Source: Planctomycetota bacterium (GTDB taxonomy: Bacteria; Planctomycetota; UBA11346). From it: DNA of 64,000 nt. Under the pieces are notes generated by a model that saw only the letters and a program-made list of their open reading frames with translations, searched no databases and was not told where the DNA came from. How positions within the stretch are numbered: the stretch's first letter is position 1; each line of letters opens with the position of its first letter. The position numbers and the translations under genes are program-made. This document shows positions 1-8,194 of this stretch, piece after piece. The stretch lies in the NCBI GenBank assembly GCA_013816485.1, contig JACDEI010000021.1, positions 1-64,000 on the forward strand. The letters run 5' to 3'.

Positions 1-163
1 GCATGAGATTTTCCCATGCAGGCCGCCCGCCCGAATAGCTGCCTTTGTCAAGTGGAAATCAATGGGAAGTAATACGCAACCGACTGCGTGGACAGAACTT
101 GGCGGCTAAGTTTACAGGCATTGCCTGGAAGGGCGACGCATGGTGAGGGGGACGAGAGTCCCC

Positions 164-233
164 CGATGGCCGATGGCCGATGGCCGAAGGCTGGTGGCCG
201 GTTGCCGAATGCCGAATGCCGCTGGCCGAACGC
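164..233. repeat. degenerate heptamer array, consensus CGNNNGC
   Basis: Ten consecutive 7-nt units lie in strict register: CGATGGC three times, CGAAGGC, TGGTGGC, CGGTTGC, CGAATGC twice, CGCTGGC, CGAACGC. Nine keep the outer CG and GC while the middle three bases vary. The array lies upstream of the four-helix-bundle gene. I see no convincing gene in bases 1-414; reading frames run through the repeats but look like chance. Confidence 0.85.
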
Positions 234-286
234 CGTTCTTCCGAATGCCGCCAAAATGAACGCTCTATCAACCACGTCCTGGGTAC

Positions 287-410
287 GGGCTCCTTGTACG
301 CCCCCATCGTACCGGACGTGCTCGCGCACAAGGGCGCTCCGCTGCGAAGACTCCGCTCCGACCCTTGCGCGCTGCGCGCGACCGGTCCGCCAGGGGCATA
401 CAAGGAGCCC
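287..410. repeat. imperfect inverted repeat ending on a ribosome-binding site
   Basis: The outer arms GGGCTCCTTGTACGCCCC (287-304) and GGGGCATACAAGGAGCCC (393-410) pair over 18 bp with one mismatch. Inside them, GCGCACAAGGG and CCCTTGCGCGC also nearly pair. The 3' arm contains AAGGAG (402-407), the likely Shine-Dalgarno site of the gene starting at 415, so a folded transcript could hide it. Whether this is a regulator or only a mobile palindrome is unknown. Confidence 0.75.
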
Positions 411-414
411 TCAC

Positions 415-768
415 ATGGCACGATTCACCACGCTTCACGTCTGGCAGCAGGCACGCGATCTGCTGCGACTCGTTTCATCGGCAACGGCAGATATGCGTGC
501 GGAAGGCGATCTGAAATCTCAGATGCGACGCGCGGCGATCTCAATCGCGAGCAACATTGCGGAAGGATCGGAACGTGGATCCGATCGAGAGTTTCGACGG
601 TTCCTGTGCATCGCGCAGGCGTCTAACGCGGAGGTCGAAGCGCAGGCAACCATAGCAGGCGATCTCGGGTGCATCGCTCCAACCACGAGCGCACAGCTCA
701 TCGAACAAAGCCAGCGCGTGGGCCGGATGATCGCACGGCTGGTCATGGCGATTGACGCCAGTGGGTAG
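415..768 (+). CDS. four-helix bundle protein (23S rRNA intervening-sequence type)
   Basis: A 117-residue protein starting MARFTTLHVWQQARDLL and carrying the family signature SQMRRAAISIASNIAEG near residues 35-52. Members of this family form small helical bundles; some are encoded in 23S rRNA intervening sequences and relatives (Avd) work with diversity-generating reverse transcriptases, but most are of unknown role. The start is set by AAGGAG seven bases upstream; the frame is open further upstream but that part is repeat sequence. No reverse transcriptase or rRNA is nearby, so neither known context applies. The gene is flanked by heptamer arrays on both sides, which suggests an accessory or mobile insertion. 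Confidence 0.85.
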   Translation: MARFTTLHVWQQARDLLRLVSSATADMRAEGDLKSQMRRAAISIASNIAEGSERGSDREFRRFLCIAQASNAEVEAQATIAGDLGCIAPTTSAQLIEQSQRVGRMIARLVMAIDASG

Positions 769-776
769 CGACTACC

Positions 777-832
777 GGCTGCTGGCTGCTGGCTGCTGGC
801 TGCTGGCTGCTGGCTGCTGGCTGCTGGCTGCT
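777..832. repeat. 8 x GGCTGCT tandem heptamer
   Basis: Eight perfect copies of GGCTGCT followed by a degenerate ninth unit fill the gap between two convergent genes. The ninth unit contains the stop codon of the BASS transporter on the other strand (835-837). Confidence 0.95.
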
Positions 833-834
833 GG

Positions 835-1827
835 CTACGCTGCTGCCACTGCCGCTTTGCGATGTGCGCGATCCATAAACCAATTCATCACCGGCACCCC
901 GATCATCACCGGGATCTGCACCACGATCGCGGGCAGCAGCATGTAGGGATTGCCGCCGGAGAACTGGGTGGCGAAGGCGACGGCTAGGCCGTTGTTCATG
1001 TAGATGGCAACGCAGGTGAAGGCGATGGCGTCGCCGCGTGGCAGGAAGCGGCCGAGCAGGACAGCGCAGCCGGCCGAGACCAGGGTCGCCATGATGGTCA
1101 GGCCGAGCGCGATGAGGATGGAGGTCAGCGGCAGGTGTTCCCAGGTGTGGCGATTCACCGCGGCGCCGACGAAGACCAGGATGCAGGCGCAGGCGATGGA
1201 ACCGGCGTTCCAGTGCGCGAAGTGGCGCGTGACCAGCGCCGGAAACACGGTGCGCGTGAGTTGGGCGAGGGTGAAAGGTGTCGCCAGCAACAGGGCGATG
1301 TAGCCAGCTTCGTACGCGATCGCCGACCATGAGACCGTGGTGCCGGTGAATACCGCCAGCAACAACGGTGCAGTGAATGGCACCAGCGCACTGGTAGCCA
1401 ATACCAGCAACAGGGTGACGACCCGGTTGCCGCCCAAGAGATCGGCGAAGGCCAAGCAGGAGAAACCTGCCGGCATCATCGTCAGCAGCAGGATGCCATT
1501 GGCCCACTCCGGCGCGATCAACTTGGTGACGGCAAACGCGATCAGCGGGATCAGCAGCAGCTTGGCGCACGAGGTCCAACTCAACCGCCACCACACCACC
1601 GGCGTGCGCACGGCGGTGATGGTCTCGCTCAGCGAGATCTTCAGACACGAGAAGAAGAGGATGCCGCCCAGGAAGAACGGAATGGTCGGCTTGAGCCACT
1701 GCCAATCGCCGGGCACGGTGAACCCCAGCGCCAACATCACATAGGCGGTGATCCAGAAACGCGATCCAAGCAGGCTGGCTAACACGGTGAGGAGCGGGGG
1801 ACGATGGGTTGAGGCAGAAGCGCGCAA
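835..1827 (-). CDS. bile acid:sodium symporter (BASS) family transporter
   Basis: About 330 hydrophobic residues with eight to ten predicted membrane segments, including the stretches PFFLGGILFFSCLKISL and LLLTMMPAGFSCLAFADLLGGN that fit the BASS/SBF fold. Relatives move organic anions, pantoate or similar acids with sodium; the substrate cannot be read from sequence. The longest frame begins at a TTG and no good ribosome site is visible, so the start is uncertain; a GTG at 1785 is an alternative. It converges on the four-helix-bundle gene across the GGCTGCT array. Confidence 0.75.
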   Translation of the reverse strand: MRASASTHRPPLLTVLASLLGSRFWITAYVMLALGFTVPGDWQWLKPTIPFFLGGILFFSCLKISLSETITAVRTPVVWWRLSWTSCAKLLLIPLIAFAVTKLIAPEWANGILLLTMMPAGFSCLAFADLLGGNRVVTLLLVLATSALVPFTAPLLLAVFTGTTVSWSAIAYEAGYIALLLATPFTLAQLTRTVFPALVTRHFAHWNAGSIACACILVFVGAAVNRHTWEHLPLTSILIALGLTIMATLVSAGCAVLLGRFLPRGDAIAFTCVAIYMNNGLAVAFATQFSGGNPYMLLPAIVVQIPVMIGVPVMNWFMDRAHRKAAVAAA

Positions 1828-2144
1828 GGGGAAGGGGGCCGCATGCGCTGAGTATGGCGTGCGTGCGTCGTCTCGGTGATGGATGCCTGTCTCCGATCAG
1901 TTGCACTATTCTGCTTGTTGTTCAGGGGCTTCGCCCCCGCGGCCCTGTGGGCCTGCCCCACGGACTTTGTCGCGGCTCGGGTTCGTCGGCTTCGCCTCCT
2001 CACCCGTGGGCGGATGGCTTCGCACGCTGTATCCGACAACAGGATCCGCCCACCGCCGCTCGGCGTCCGGCTGTGACGCTGAGCGTCACGAGATCGCAGG
2101 ATTTACTTCGGCCTGTCTTGCGGGTATTCCTTGCCCACGTTCCC
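1828..2144. other. intergenic region between divergent genes
   Basis: The 317-base gap between the divergent BASS transporter and kinase 1 holds one copy of a dispersed 36-nt repeat (1922-1957) and several short GC-rich palindromes. Reading frames pass through it but look like chance. No promoter motif was convincing. Confidence 0.5.
1922..1957. repeat. dispersed 36-nt repeat, copy A
   Basis: This matches the sequence at 55868-55903 at 34 of 36 positions. It begins TCAGGGGCTTCGCCCCCGCG and contains the tight hairpin GGGGC-TTC-GCCCC. Confidence 0.85.
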
Positions 2145-3503
2145 ATGTCCACTCCCTCCGGTAGCGCTGAACACTTGTTGTTCGGCAAGATCCTCATCGA
2201 ACGTGGCCTGATCACTCAGGGCCAGCTCGACCAGTGTCTGAAGCTCCAAAGCGCGGAGATCGATGTCGGGCGCAGTCGGCGCAATCTCGGCGACCTGATG
2301 ATCGAGCTGGGCTTCCTCACCAAGTTGCAACTCGACCAGGCGCTCGGCGAACAACGCCGCCGGCTCAAGGGTCTGGTGATCGGGCCGTACCACATCATGG
2401 ACAAGCTCGGCTCGGGCGGCATGGGCGCGGTCTATCGCGCGCAGGTGCCCGACACCGGCGTCGAAGTCGCGCTCAAGCTGTTGCCGAAGAAGCTCTCAGC
2501 CGATCCGAACTTCCTCGCGCGTTTCCACCGCGAGGCCAATCTGGGGATGGAGCTCCACCATCCGCACATCGTCCGCACCATCGATTTCGGCGAGAGCAAG
2601 GGCACCTACTACATCGCCATGGAGGTGGTCGAAGGCGGCACACTCGATCACCACCTGCACGTCAGCGGCGCGATCCCCGAACGCACGGCGCTCAAGATCA
2701 CCCGCGATCTGCTCGGCGCGTTGCAGTACGCGCACGAAAAAGGCCTGATCCACCGCGACATCAAGCCGTCGAACATCCTTTTCGATCGTGAGGGCAAGAG
2801 CAAACTCAGCGACTTCGGCCTAGCCAAGGCGCACGAACCCGATCCGCAGTTCATGACCGAAGGCACCACGGTCGGCACGCCGCACTACATGGCACCCGAG
2901 CAGGCACGTGGTGAGGAGCTCGACATCCGCGCCGATCTCTACGCGCTCGGCGCGACGCTTTACCACGCGGTCACCGGGCAGACCCCGTTCAGCGGCTCGT
3001 CCGCGGCGGTGATGCACAGTCATCTCAAACGTGAGCTGCCGCCACCCGAATCGCTCAATCCGAATCTGTCTCCCGGCTGCATCGCCATCATCAAGAAGCT
3101 GATGGCCAAGGAGCGCAAGGAACGTTACACGACGCCGGCGGCCGCCCTTGAGGACGTCATCCGTCTGCTGCGCGGCGAACACCCGTTGGCTGGCGTACCG
3201 GCGGCCGTGCCGGTCGCGGGCACGGCACATGGGGCGCACCCCGCCGCCCATCCGCTGCCACGTCCGCCGCCCAGACGCGCGGGGCATGGCGCTGCCACGC
3301 CCCCCCACGGGCATCCGACATCGCAGCGTCCGCCGTTGTGGAGCATCATCCTGCTGATCTCCGGCATCGTCTGGCTCGCCGGCATCGCCTTGATGATCTG
3401 GTTTGTCCAGGACCTGCGCCGACAGCCGGCACCCGAGCCGTCTCATGTCGCGCCGCCGGCGGGGGCCAAGCCGCCAGCCAAGGCGCCCATCTCGGAGTTC
3501 TGA
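2145..3503 (+). CDS. membrane-anchored Ser/Thr protein kinase with GspE/PilB-type N-terminal domain
   Basis: A 452-residue protein. Residues about 8-70 contain two copies of the pattern LGxxLIERGLIT..QLDQ, like the N-terminal domain of type II secretion/type IV pilus ATPases (MshEN/GspE-N). The kinase domain runs from about 78 to 350: glycine loop LGSGGMGAVY, VALK lysine, HRDIKPSN near 203, DFGLAK near 223 and GTPHYMAPEQ near 245-254. A Pro/His-rich linker follows, then one membrane helix at about 398-423 with a short Pro-rich tail, so the kinase is expected in the cytoplasm. All catalytic residues are present. The frame is open upstream; ATG 2145 was chosen because the conserved part starts there. 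The N-domain of the PilB ATPase at 29803-31482 is of the same kind, but any link is inference. Confidence 0.9.
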   Translation: MSTPSGSAEHLLFGKILIERGLITQGQLDQCLKLQSAEIDVGRSRRNLGDLMIELGFLTKLQLDQALGEQRRRLKGLVIGPYHIMDKLGSGGMGAVYRAQVPDTGVEVALKLLPKKLSADPNFLARFHREANLGMELHHPHIVRTIDFGESKGTYYIAMEVVEGGTLDHHLHVSGAIPERTALKITRDLLGALQYAHEKGLIHRDIKPSNILFDREGKSKLSDFGLAKAHEPDPQFMTEGTTVGTPHYMAPEQARGEELDIRADLYALGATLYHAVTGQTPFSGSSAAVMHSHLKRELPPPESLNPNLSPGCIAIIKKLMAKERKERYTTPAAALEDVIRLLRGEHPLAGVPAAVPVAGTAHGAHPAAHPLPRPPPRRAGHGAATPPHGHPTSQRPPLWSIILLISGIVWLAGIALMIWFVQDLRRQPAPEPSHVAPPAGAKPPAKAPISEF

Positions 3504-3580
3504 GGCGCTGATACCGTCCCGGTCCCCGCCACCATCGGCGAGTGACAAACGCCCACCGGGCCTAAGGTTCACCCTCCCCG

Positions 3581-6500
3581 ATGGTTGGCGATCCTTCCGA
3601 CGAATCTGCAGTGGTCCCGGCGAGCACGTCCTCCGACGTGGCGGCTCCCGTTCGCTCGTCTGGCACTGGCGCATCCGGCATTGGCGCATCCGGCAATAGC
3701 GCGCTGGGCGACGGTGCGCTCGACCTGGGCTACACCGTTACGGTCGACAGCTTCAGCGGCCCGCTCGATCTGCTGCTCTACCTCGTCCGGCGCACCGAAC
3801 TCGACATCCTTGAGGTGCCGCTGTCACTGATCGTCGACCAGTTCGTCGACACCGTGCGTTCGTGGCAGGATGCCGACCTCGATGTCGCGGGTGAGTTCAT
3901 CCTGATGGCGGCCACGCTGCTGGAGTTCAAGGCCCGCACCATCGCACCACCGCTCGAAGTTGCGGAGGAAGGGGCCGAGGACGAGCCGATGTTCGACCCG
4001 CGCGAGTCGCTGCTGCGCTCGCTGCTGGCCTACCGGCGTTTCAAGGAGGCGGCGCAAGGCCTCGGCGACCTGGAGGTGGCGCGCCGGCCGCTGCTCGAAC
4101 GCCAGTTCCGCGAACACGTCCCCGAAGCCCCGCCGGAGGACAGCGACATCGATCTGGGCGAGATCGACCTCAGCCTGCTCGCCACCACCTGCGAACGCAT
4201 CCTCTCACGCATCGGCGGTCTCGCTCCACGCACCGTGATGGCCGATGAGATGCCGCTGGGGGTACGCATCGTCACCATGCTCGACGAGTTGGCGGTGCGT
4301 GAACGCACGACCATCCGCGAACTCCTGAGCGGCAACACCTCGCGCGTGGTGCACATCACCACGGTGATGGCCACGCTCGAACTCGCACGCCAACGTTTCG
4401 TCGAGGTCGACCAACCAGAACAGTTCGGTGACATCGCGCTGCGCCTGCGTGCCGCCGAGGAACGCGAACGTGAACCACACTTGCCGCCCCCTGAACCCGA
4501 CGGAGCGAAACGCCGGCGTAAGCTGCCACTGGTGACCTTCACCGCGCCAGCATCGCCTGGCGCTTCGCCCAGCGATGACGAGGGCGTCGACGAAGCGCCG
4601 GAGGAACCGCACGAGACCGACGAGCAGCGTTTTCTGCGTGACTTGGAGGAGGCCACCCGCGTCAGCGCGGTGCTGGCGATCACCGCCAACGTCGAGGCGA
4701 GTTTCACCGCGCACTGGTATACGCTGCATCCCGAATTGAAGCCGGTCGCAGCTCCGCCGTCACCTGCACCCGAGCCGGTGGTAAAGCGGTTCCCGCCGCG
4801 GCGCACCACACCACCCGCAGTGGCACCGGCGAACGAGGTGCCCGCGGCACCCGTGACGGAATCCCCAGCGACGACCACCGAGGACGCCGTTTCAGTCGTA
4901 GCGGTCGACAGCGCGCCGGCTGAGGCTGAGGTCATACCGGCCGCGATCGCAGCAGCAGACGCCGAAACGTCGGTGATTGCCGAGTCTCCTGCGGTCTTCG
5001 TATCTGTCGTCGACACGCTGCCTCCCGCACCGGAACCAATCGCAGAGCGTGCGCAGCCGGTGGAATCGCCGACGGCGGAACCGTCTGCCGACGTACCGTC
5101 CGCCGCTCCCGCGCAGTCGCCGGCCAGCGAAACGCCTACCGTCACGACCACGAACGAAGCGCCTGTCGTTCCTGCGCAACACGTGCTCCCGGTCGAGGAA
5201 TGGCCGGTGATGCATGCGATGCCCGCAGCGGAAGAAGCGCCACATCCGCTCGACACCATCGCCAGCGACGATCCGGCGGCGGTCAACGCCCTGCTGAGTG
5301 GTCAGGCACCACGTGCGGGCCAGAACATCGACGACGAGGAAGAAGAGGAAGAAGAGGAAGAAGAAGATGAGATCGATCCCGACGAACTCCTCGGCGACGA
5401 TCCGGCACTGGTGAACGCCGCGATCCAGGCTGACCGTCAGCGTCCGCCGGTCGAACCCCGGGCGGTGTCGGAGATCACCATCCCAACGGCGACCGAGACC
5501 TCGGTCTGGACCGCACCGTTTGATCGCGGGCAGACCGTCGCGGATGTCGATGACGACGTGGTCACGCCGTCGAGTGAGCAATCCGCGCCGGTAGTCGCCG
5601 ACGGGCCTGATGTTGTTGTGGCTGCGTCGGCGGTCAGTGAGCCGCCAACGGCTGCATCGGTCACAGCGGAAGTGGTTGCGCCGTCACTCAACGTGGAAGC
5701 AGTTGCGCCCGCTGCTGTCCATCTCGTCGAACCGACGCCCACCACCGCGCCGTTGATCCTGCCAGCAGCGGCCGCTGTTCCCGCTGCCGTGCCAGGGTTG
5801 ACGCAGATCGACGATGACCTGGAACCGGATGACCAGGACGACCGTGCGGAAGGGCTGAACGCGAACGATCCGGCACTGGTTGATGCTGCGCATCAGGCGG
5901 ACACGCCACGTGCCTCCATTAATTTGCATCCAGTTCACGACCTCACCATTCCGACCGCGACCGAAACCACGGTGTGGACTGCACCGGTTGATCGCGGGCA
6001 GACGGCGGCGGAGGTCGACGAGGAGGCCGACGAGGCGGCCGACGAGGAGATTGAAAAAGAGGCCGAGCTGCCTGCGGAAGTCGCGACGCACAACGCGCTG
6101 GACGTGGCCGAGGTCACCGCGGCGAGTGCGCCCATCACCCCGCCGGTAGCCGAGGCGATCTTTGTTATCGTAGCACCGGAGGTCGCGGTTCCCGCGTCGA
6201 CGTCTGCAGTCAGCGTCCCGTCCTTCAGTGATCCCACACCCACCACCGCACCGCTGGTCCTGCCAGAACGCGTGGCGGAAACCGCCATGGCGATCGTGCC
6301 GGTCACGGTGGAGATCGTGACCTCCGCGCCGGTGGTGACACCGGTCGCACCGGTCGAGGACCACGCCGTCGCCGAGGATCCACCACCGCCGGAAGACGGA
6401 CCACCACCGGCAGCTCCACCCGTGCCGCCGCCCGTGCCGCCGCCCGTGCCGCCGCCACCGCGCTCCGAATCACCGCTCCCCGCACCCACCACCACCCCGA

Positions 6501-8194
6501 TCACCAACCGCCCAATGTCCCCACCACCCCGTTCCAAAGCCTGGCTGCTGCTCGCGATTTTCATCGCGAGCAATGCCATCTGGGCTGGCGTGACGTGGTT
6601 GACCTGGGTGCCACGCGATGTGCTCGAAGTCGCAGTCACCGAACGCGGCGGCACGACCGAGCACCCCACGCTGGTGTGGCGTTTCAACCTCGATGTGGTC
6701 GATGCCGAGCGTCAGGCCAGACCGCCGGAACTGGTGCCGCACCTCACGCCGCCACTGCCTGGACGTTGGTCGTGGAGTGGACCACGCACGCTGGTGTTCG
6801 AAGCCGCAAGTCCGCTGCCACTCGCCACCACCTTCACCGCCACCTTACCGATGGAAGAGTTCCGCACAGTGCAGGGTTTCCGTCTACATGCCCCTGGGGC
6901 CCAGACGTGGAGCACGCCAGCCTTAGCGATCTCCGGCGCAGCGGTCGAAACCTTCGATCGTGATGGCACCACCATCGCGCTGACCTTCAATCAACCGGTC
7001 GATCCGCTCGCCATCGCGCAGGAGTTGTCGGTCGAGATCATTCCCGCTGAAGTCTCGCTAGTGGTCACTCCATCCGCGGACGCGTCCGCAGTCGCCGTTG
7101 TGCCAACGACGGCGGTCAGCAGCGAACCAGTGGTGAGCACCGACCAGCCAGCAGCTAGCGGTGAATCAGCCAACGGTTTGCCAGCGATCATTACCGACTC
7201 GGCAGTCGCCAGTGACCAGCAGCCCAACGAGTCCGCCGTCAGCAACGACCAGCCAGTCGCCACACCAGTCACCAAGCCAGTCACCACACCAGTCACCAAG
7301 CCAGTCACCACACCAGTCACCAAGCCAGCCGTGGTCCGCGCCATCACCACCGGTTCGGCCACAACGATACGACTGTTGCTCGCTGCGCCCGTGCGTGGCA
7401 GTGCGATGTTACGTCTGCCCGCTGGCACGATTGGCGTCGCCGGTCCGCTCGGGTTGGATAAGGCTTGGGAACAACGCGTGCCGCTGCAACAGACCTTGCA
7501 CCTGACCCAGGGCGAGGTGGTGGTGCCGAGTCACGGCGATGTACGCGTCGACGTGGCGGTGAGCGATCCCGCCGCGCCGCGTGAACTGCTCGCGCCGGTG
7601 GTGAGCGTCGATCCGGCAGTGCCAGTGACCGTCAGCACGACTGATACCGGCTTATCGTTGGTTGGAGCCTTCGTGCCCGGCCAAAGCTACCGCATCGCCA
7701 TTGCCGCCACGTGGCCGGATGAGCCGAGCACCAGCGGCCATGTGCTCACAGCCTACACCGCCGCCAGCACGGTCAGCATCACCATCCCGGAGCGTCCAGC
7801 GGGTATCTGGCCGGTGGAGAACGAAGTGATCGATGGCACTCAGCGTCTGGCGGCGCACGCCGTGCCACGCGCGGATGTGATGCTGCTCACCGGCAGCGAT
7901 GATGAGTGTGTCGCCAGTCGCGAGATCACCTGGACCAGCCCTGGCGATGCGCCGGCGTTGCTCGATCTCGATGACCTGACGCAGGATCAACCGGCGGCGC
8001 AGTACCGACTGCGGGTCACCAGCGGTGGTGAGATGCCCGTCACCAGTGATCAGTCGCTGGTGATCGAAAATCTGCACGTCCGTCCGCAGGCGCTGTTCGC
8101 CGCGCTCAGCGACTGGGCGCTCGCCGCCCTCGCCGGCAACGAAGCGGCTGATGTGCCGGTGCGCATGGTGCGCATGGCCAGCGCCAGTCGTTAG
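3581..8194 (+). CDS. scpA: kleisin ScpA continued into a disordered region, membrane helix and alpha-2-macroglobulin-like N-terminus
   Basis: One open frame of 1537 codons. Residues about 48-290 form a complete ScpA kleisin: VDSFSGPLDLLLYLVRR at the N-terminus and a C-terminal winged helix (LLSGNTSRVVHITTVMATLE). ScpA links SMC heads and is normally 250-330 residues. After another ordered patch (345-390) comes roughly 550 residues rich in Pro, Ala, Val and acid, with duplicated modules (DDPALVNAA; TATETSVWTAPFDRGQT) and runs of Glu and Pro. Residues 985-1008 are a membrane helix. Residues 1015-1537 resemble the first domains of bacterial alpha-2-macroglobulins (PTLVWRFNLDVV, GPRTLVFEAASPLPLATTF), but the rest of that family, including the thioester region, is absent. 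ATG 6515 (MSPPPRSKAWLLL) could begin a separate secreted protein, though no Shine-Dalgarno site is visible there. ScpA identity is firm; the fusion is unproven. No scpB is adjacent. Confidence 0.75.
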   Translation: MVGDPSDESAVVPASTSSDVAAPVRSSGTGASGIGASGNSALGDGALDLGYTVTVDSFSGPLDLLLYLVRRTELDILEVPLSLIVDQFVDTVRSWQDADLDVAGEFILMAATLLEFKARTIAPPLEVAEEGAEDEPMFDPRESLLRSLLAYRRFKEAAQGLGDLEVARRPLLERQFREHVPEAPPEDSDIDLGEIDLSLLATTCERILSRIGGLAPRTVMADEMPLGVRIVTMLDELAVRERTTIRELLSGNTSRVVHITTVMATLELARQRFVEVDQPEQFGDIALRLRAAEEREREPHLPPPEPDGAKRRRKLPLVTFTAPASPGASPSDDEGVDEAPEEPHETDEQRFLRDLEEATRVSAVLAITANVEASFTAHWYTLHPELKPVAAPPSPAPEPVVKRFPPRRTTPPAVAPANEVPAAPVTESPATTTEDAVSVVAVDSAPAEAEVIPAAIAAADAETSVIAESPAVFVSVVDTLPPAPEPIAERAQPVESPTAEPSADVPSAAPAQSPASETPTVTTTNEAPVVPAQHVLPVEEWPVMHAMPAAEEAPHPLDTIASDDPAAVNALLSGQAPRAGQNIDDEEEEEEEEEEDEIDPDELLGDDPALVNAAIQADRQRPPVEPRAVSEITIPTATETSVWTAPFDRGQTVADVDDDVVTPSSEQSAPVVADGPDVVVAASAVSEPPTAASVTAEVVAPSLNVEAVAPAAVHLVEPTPTTAPLILPAAAAVPAAVPGLTQIDDDLEPDDQDDRAEGLNANDPALVDAAHQADTPRASINLHPVHDLTIPTATETTVWTAPVDRGQTAAEVDEEADEAADEEIEKEAELPAEVATHNALDVAEVTAASAPITPPVAEAIFVIVAPEVAVPASTSAVSVPSFSDPTPTTAPLVLPERVAETAMAIVPVTVEIVTSAPVVTPVAPVEDHAVAEDPPPPEDGPPPAAPPVPPPVPPPVPPPPRSESPLPAPTTTPITNRPMSPPPRSKAWLLLAIFIASNAIWAGVTWLTWVPRDVLEVAVTERGGTTEHPTLVWRFNLDVVDAERQARPPELVPHLTPPLPGRWSWSGPRTLVFEAASPLPLATTFTATLPMEEFRTVQGFRLHAPGAQTWSTPALAISGAAVETFDRDGTTIALTFNQPVDPLAIAQELSVEIIPAEVSLVVTPSADASAVAVVPTTAVSSEPVVSTDQPAASGESANGLPAIITDSAVASDQQPNESAVSNDQPVATPVTKPVTTPVTKPVTTPVTKPAVVRAITTGSATTIRLLLAAPVRGSAMLRLPAGTIGVAGPLGLDKAWEQRVPLQQTLHLTQGEVVVPSHGDVRVDVAVSDPAAPRELLAPVVSVDPAVPVTVSTTDTGLSLVGAFVPGQSYRIAIAATWPDEPSTSGHVLTAYTAASTVSITIPERPAGIWPVENEVIDGTQRLAAHAVPRADVMLLTGSDDECVASREITWTSPGDAPALLDLDDLTQDQPAAQYRLRVTSGGEMPVTSDQSLVIENLHVRPQALFAALSDWALAALAGNEAADVPVRMVRMASASR
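7261..7329. repeat. 24-nt in-frame tandem repeat encoding (V/T)TKPVTTP units
   Basis: Nearly three copies of a 24-nt unit beginning CACACCAGTCACCAAGCCAG encode a TPVTKPVT linker within the alpha-2-macroglobulin-like part of the ScpA ORF. Confidence 0.9.

Noticed and set aside
164..832. Diversity-generating retroelement around the four-helix-bundle (Avd-like) gene
   Set aside because: No reverse transcriptase and no template/variable repeat pair are visible.
1809..2144. N-terminal extension of kinase 1
   Set aside because: The extension translates a dispersed repeat and GC-rich palindromes and has no conserved residues.
4030..5286. 418-codon antisense frame in the ScpA disordered region
   Set aside because: Ser/Gly/Ala/Thr-rich low-complexity product opposite a Pro/Ala/Val-rich region; no start signal or homology seen.
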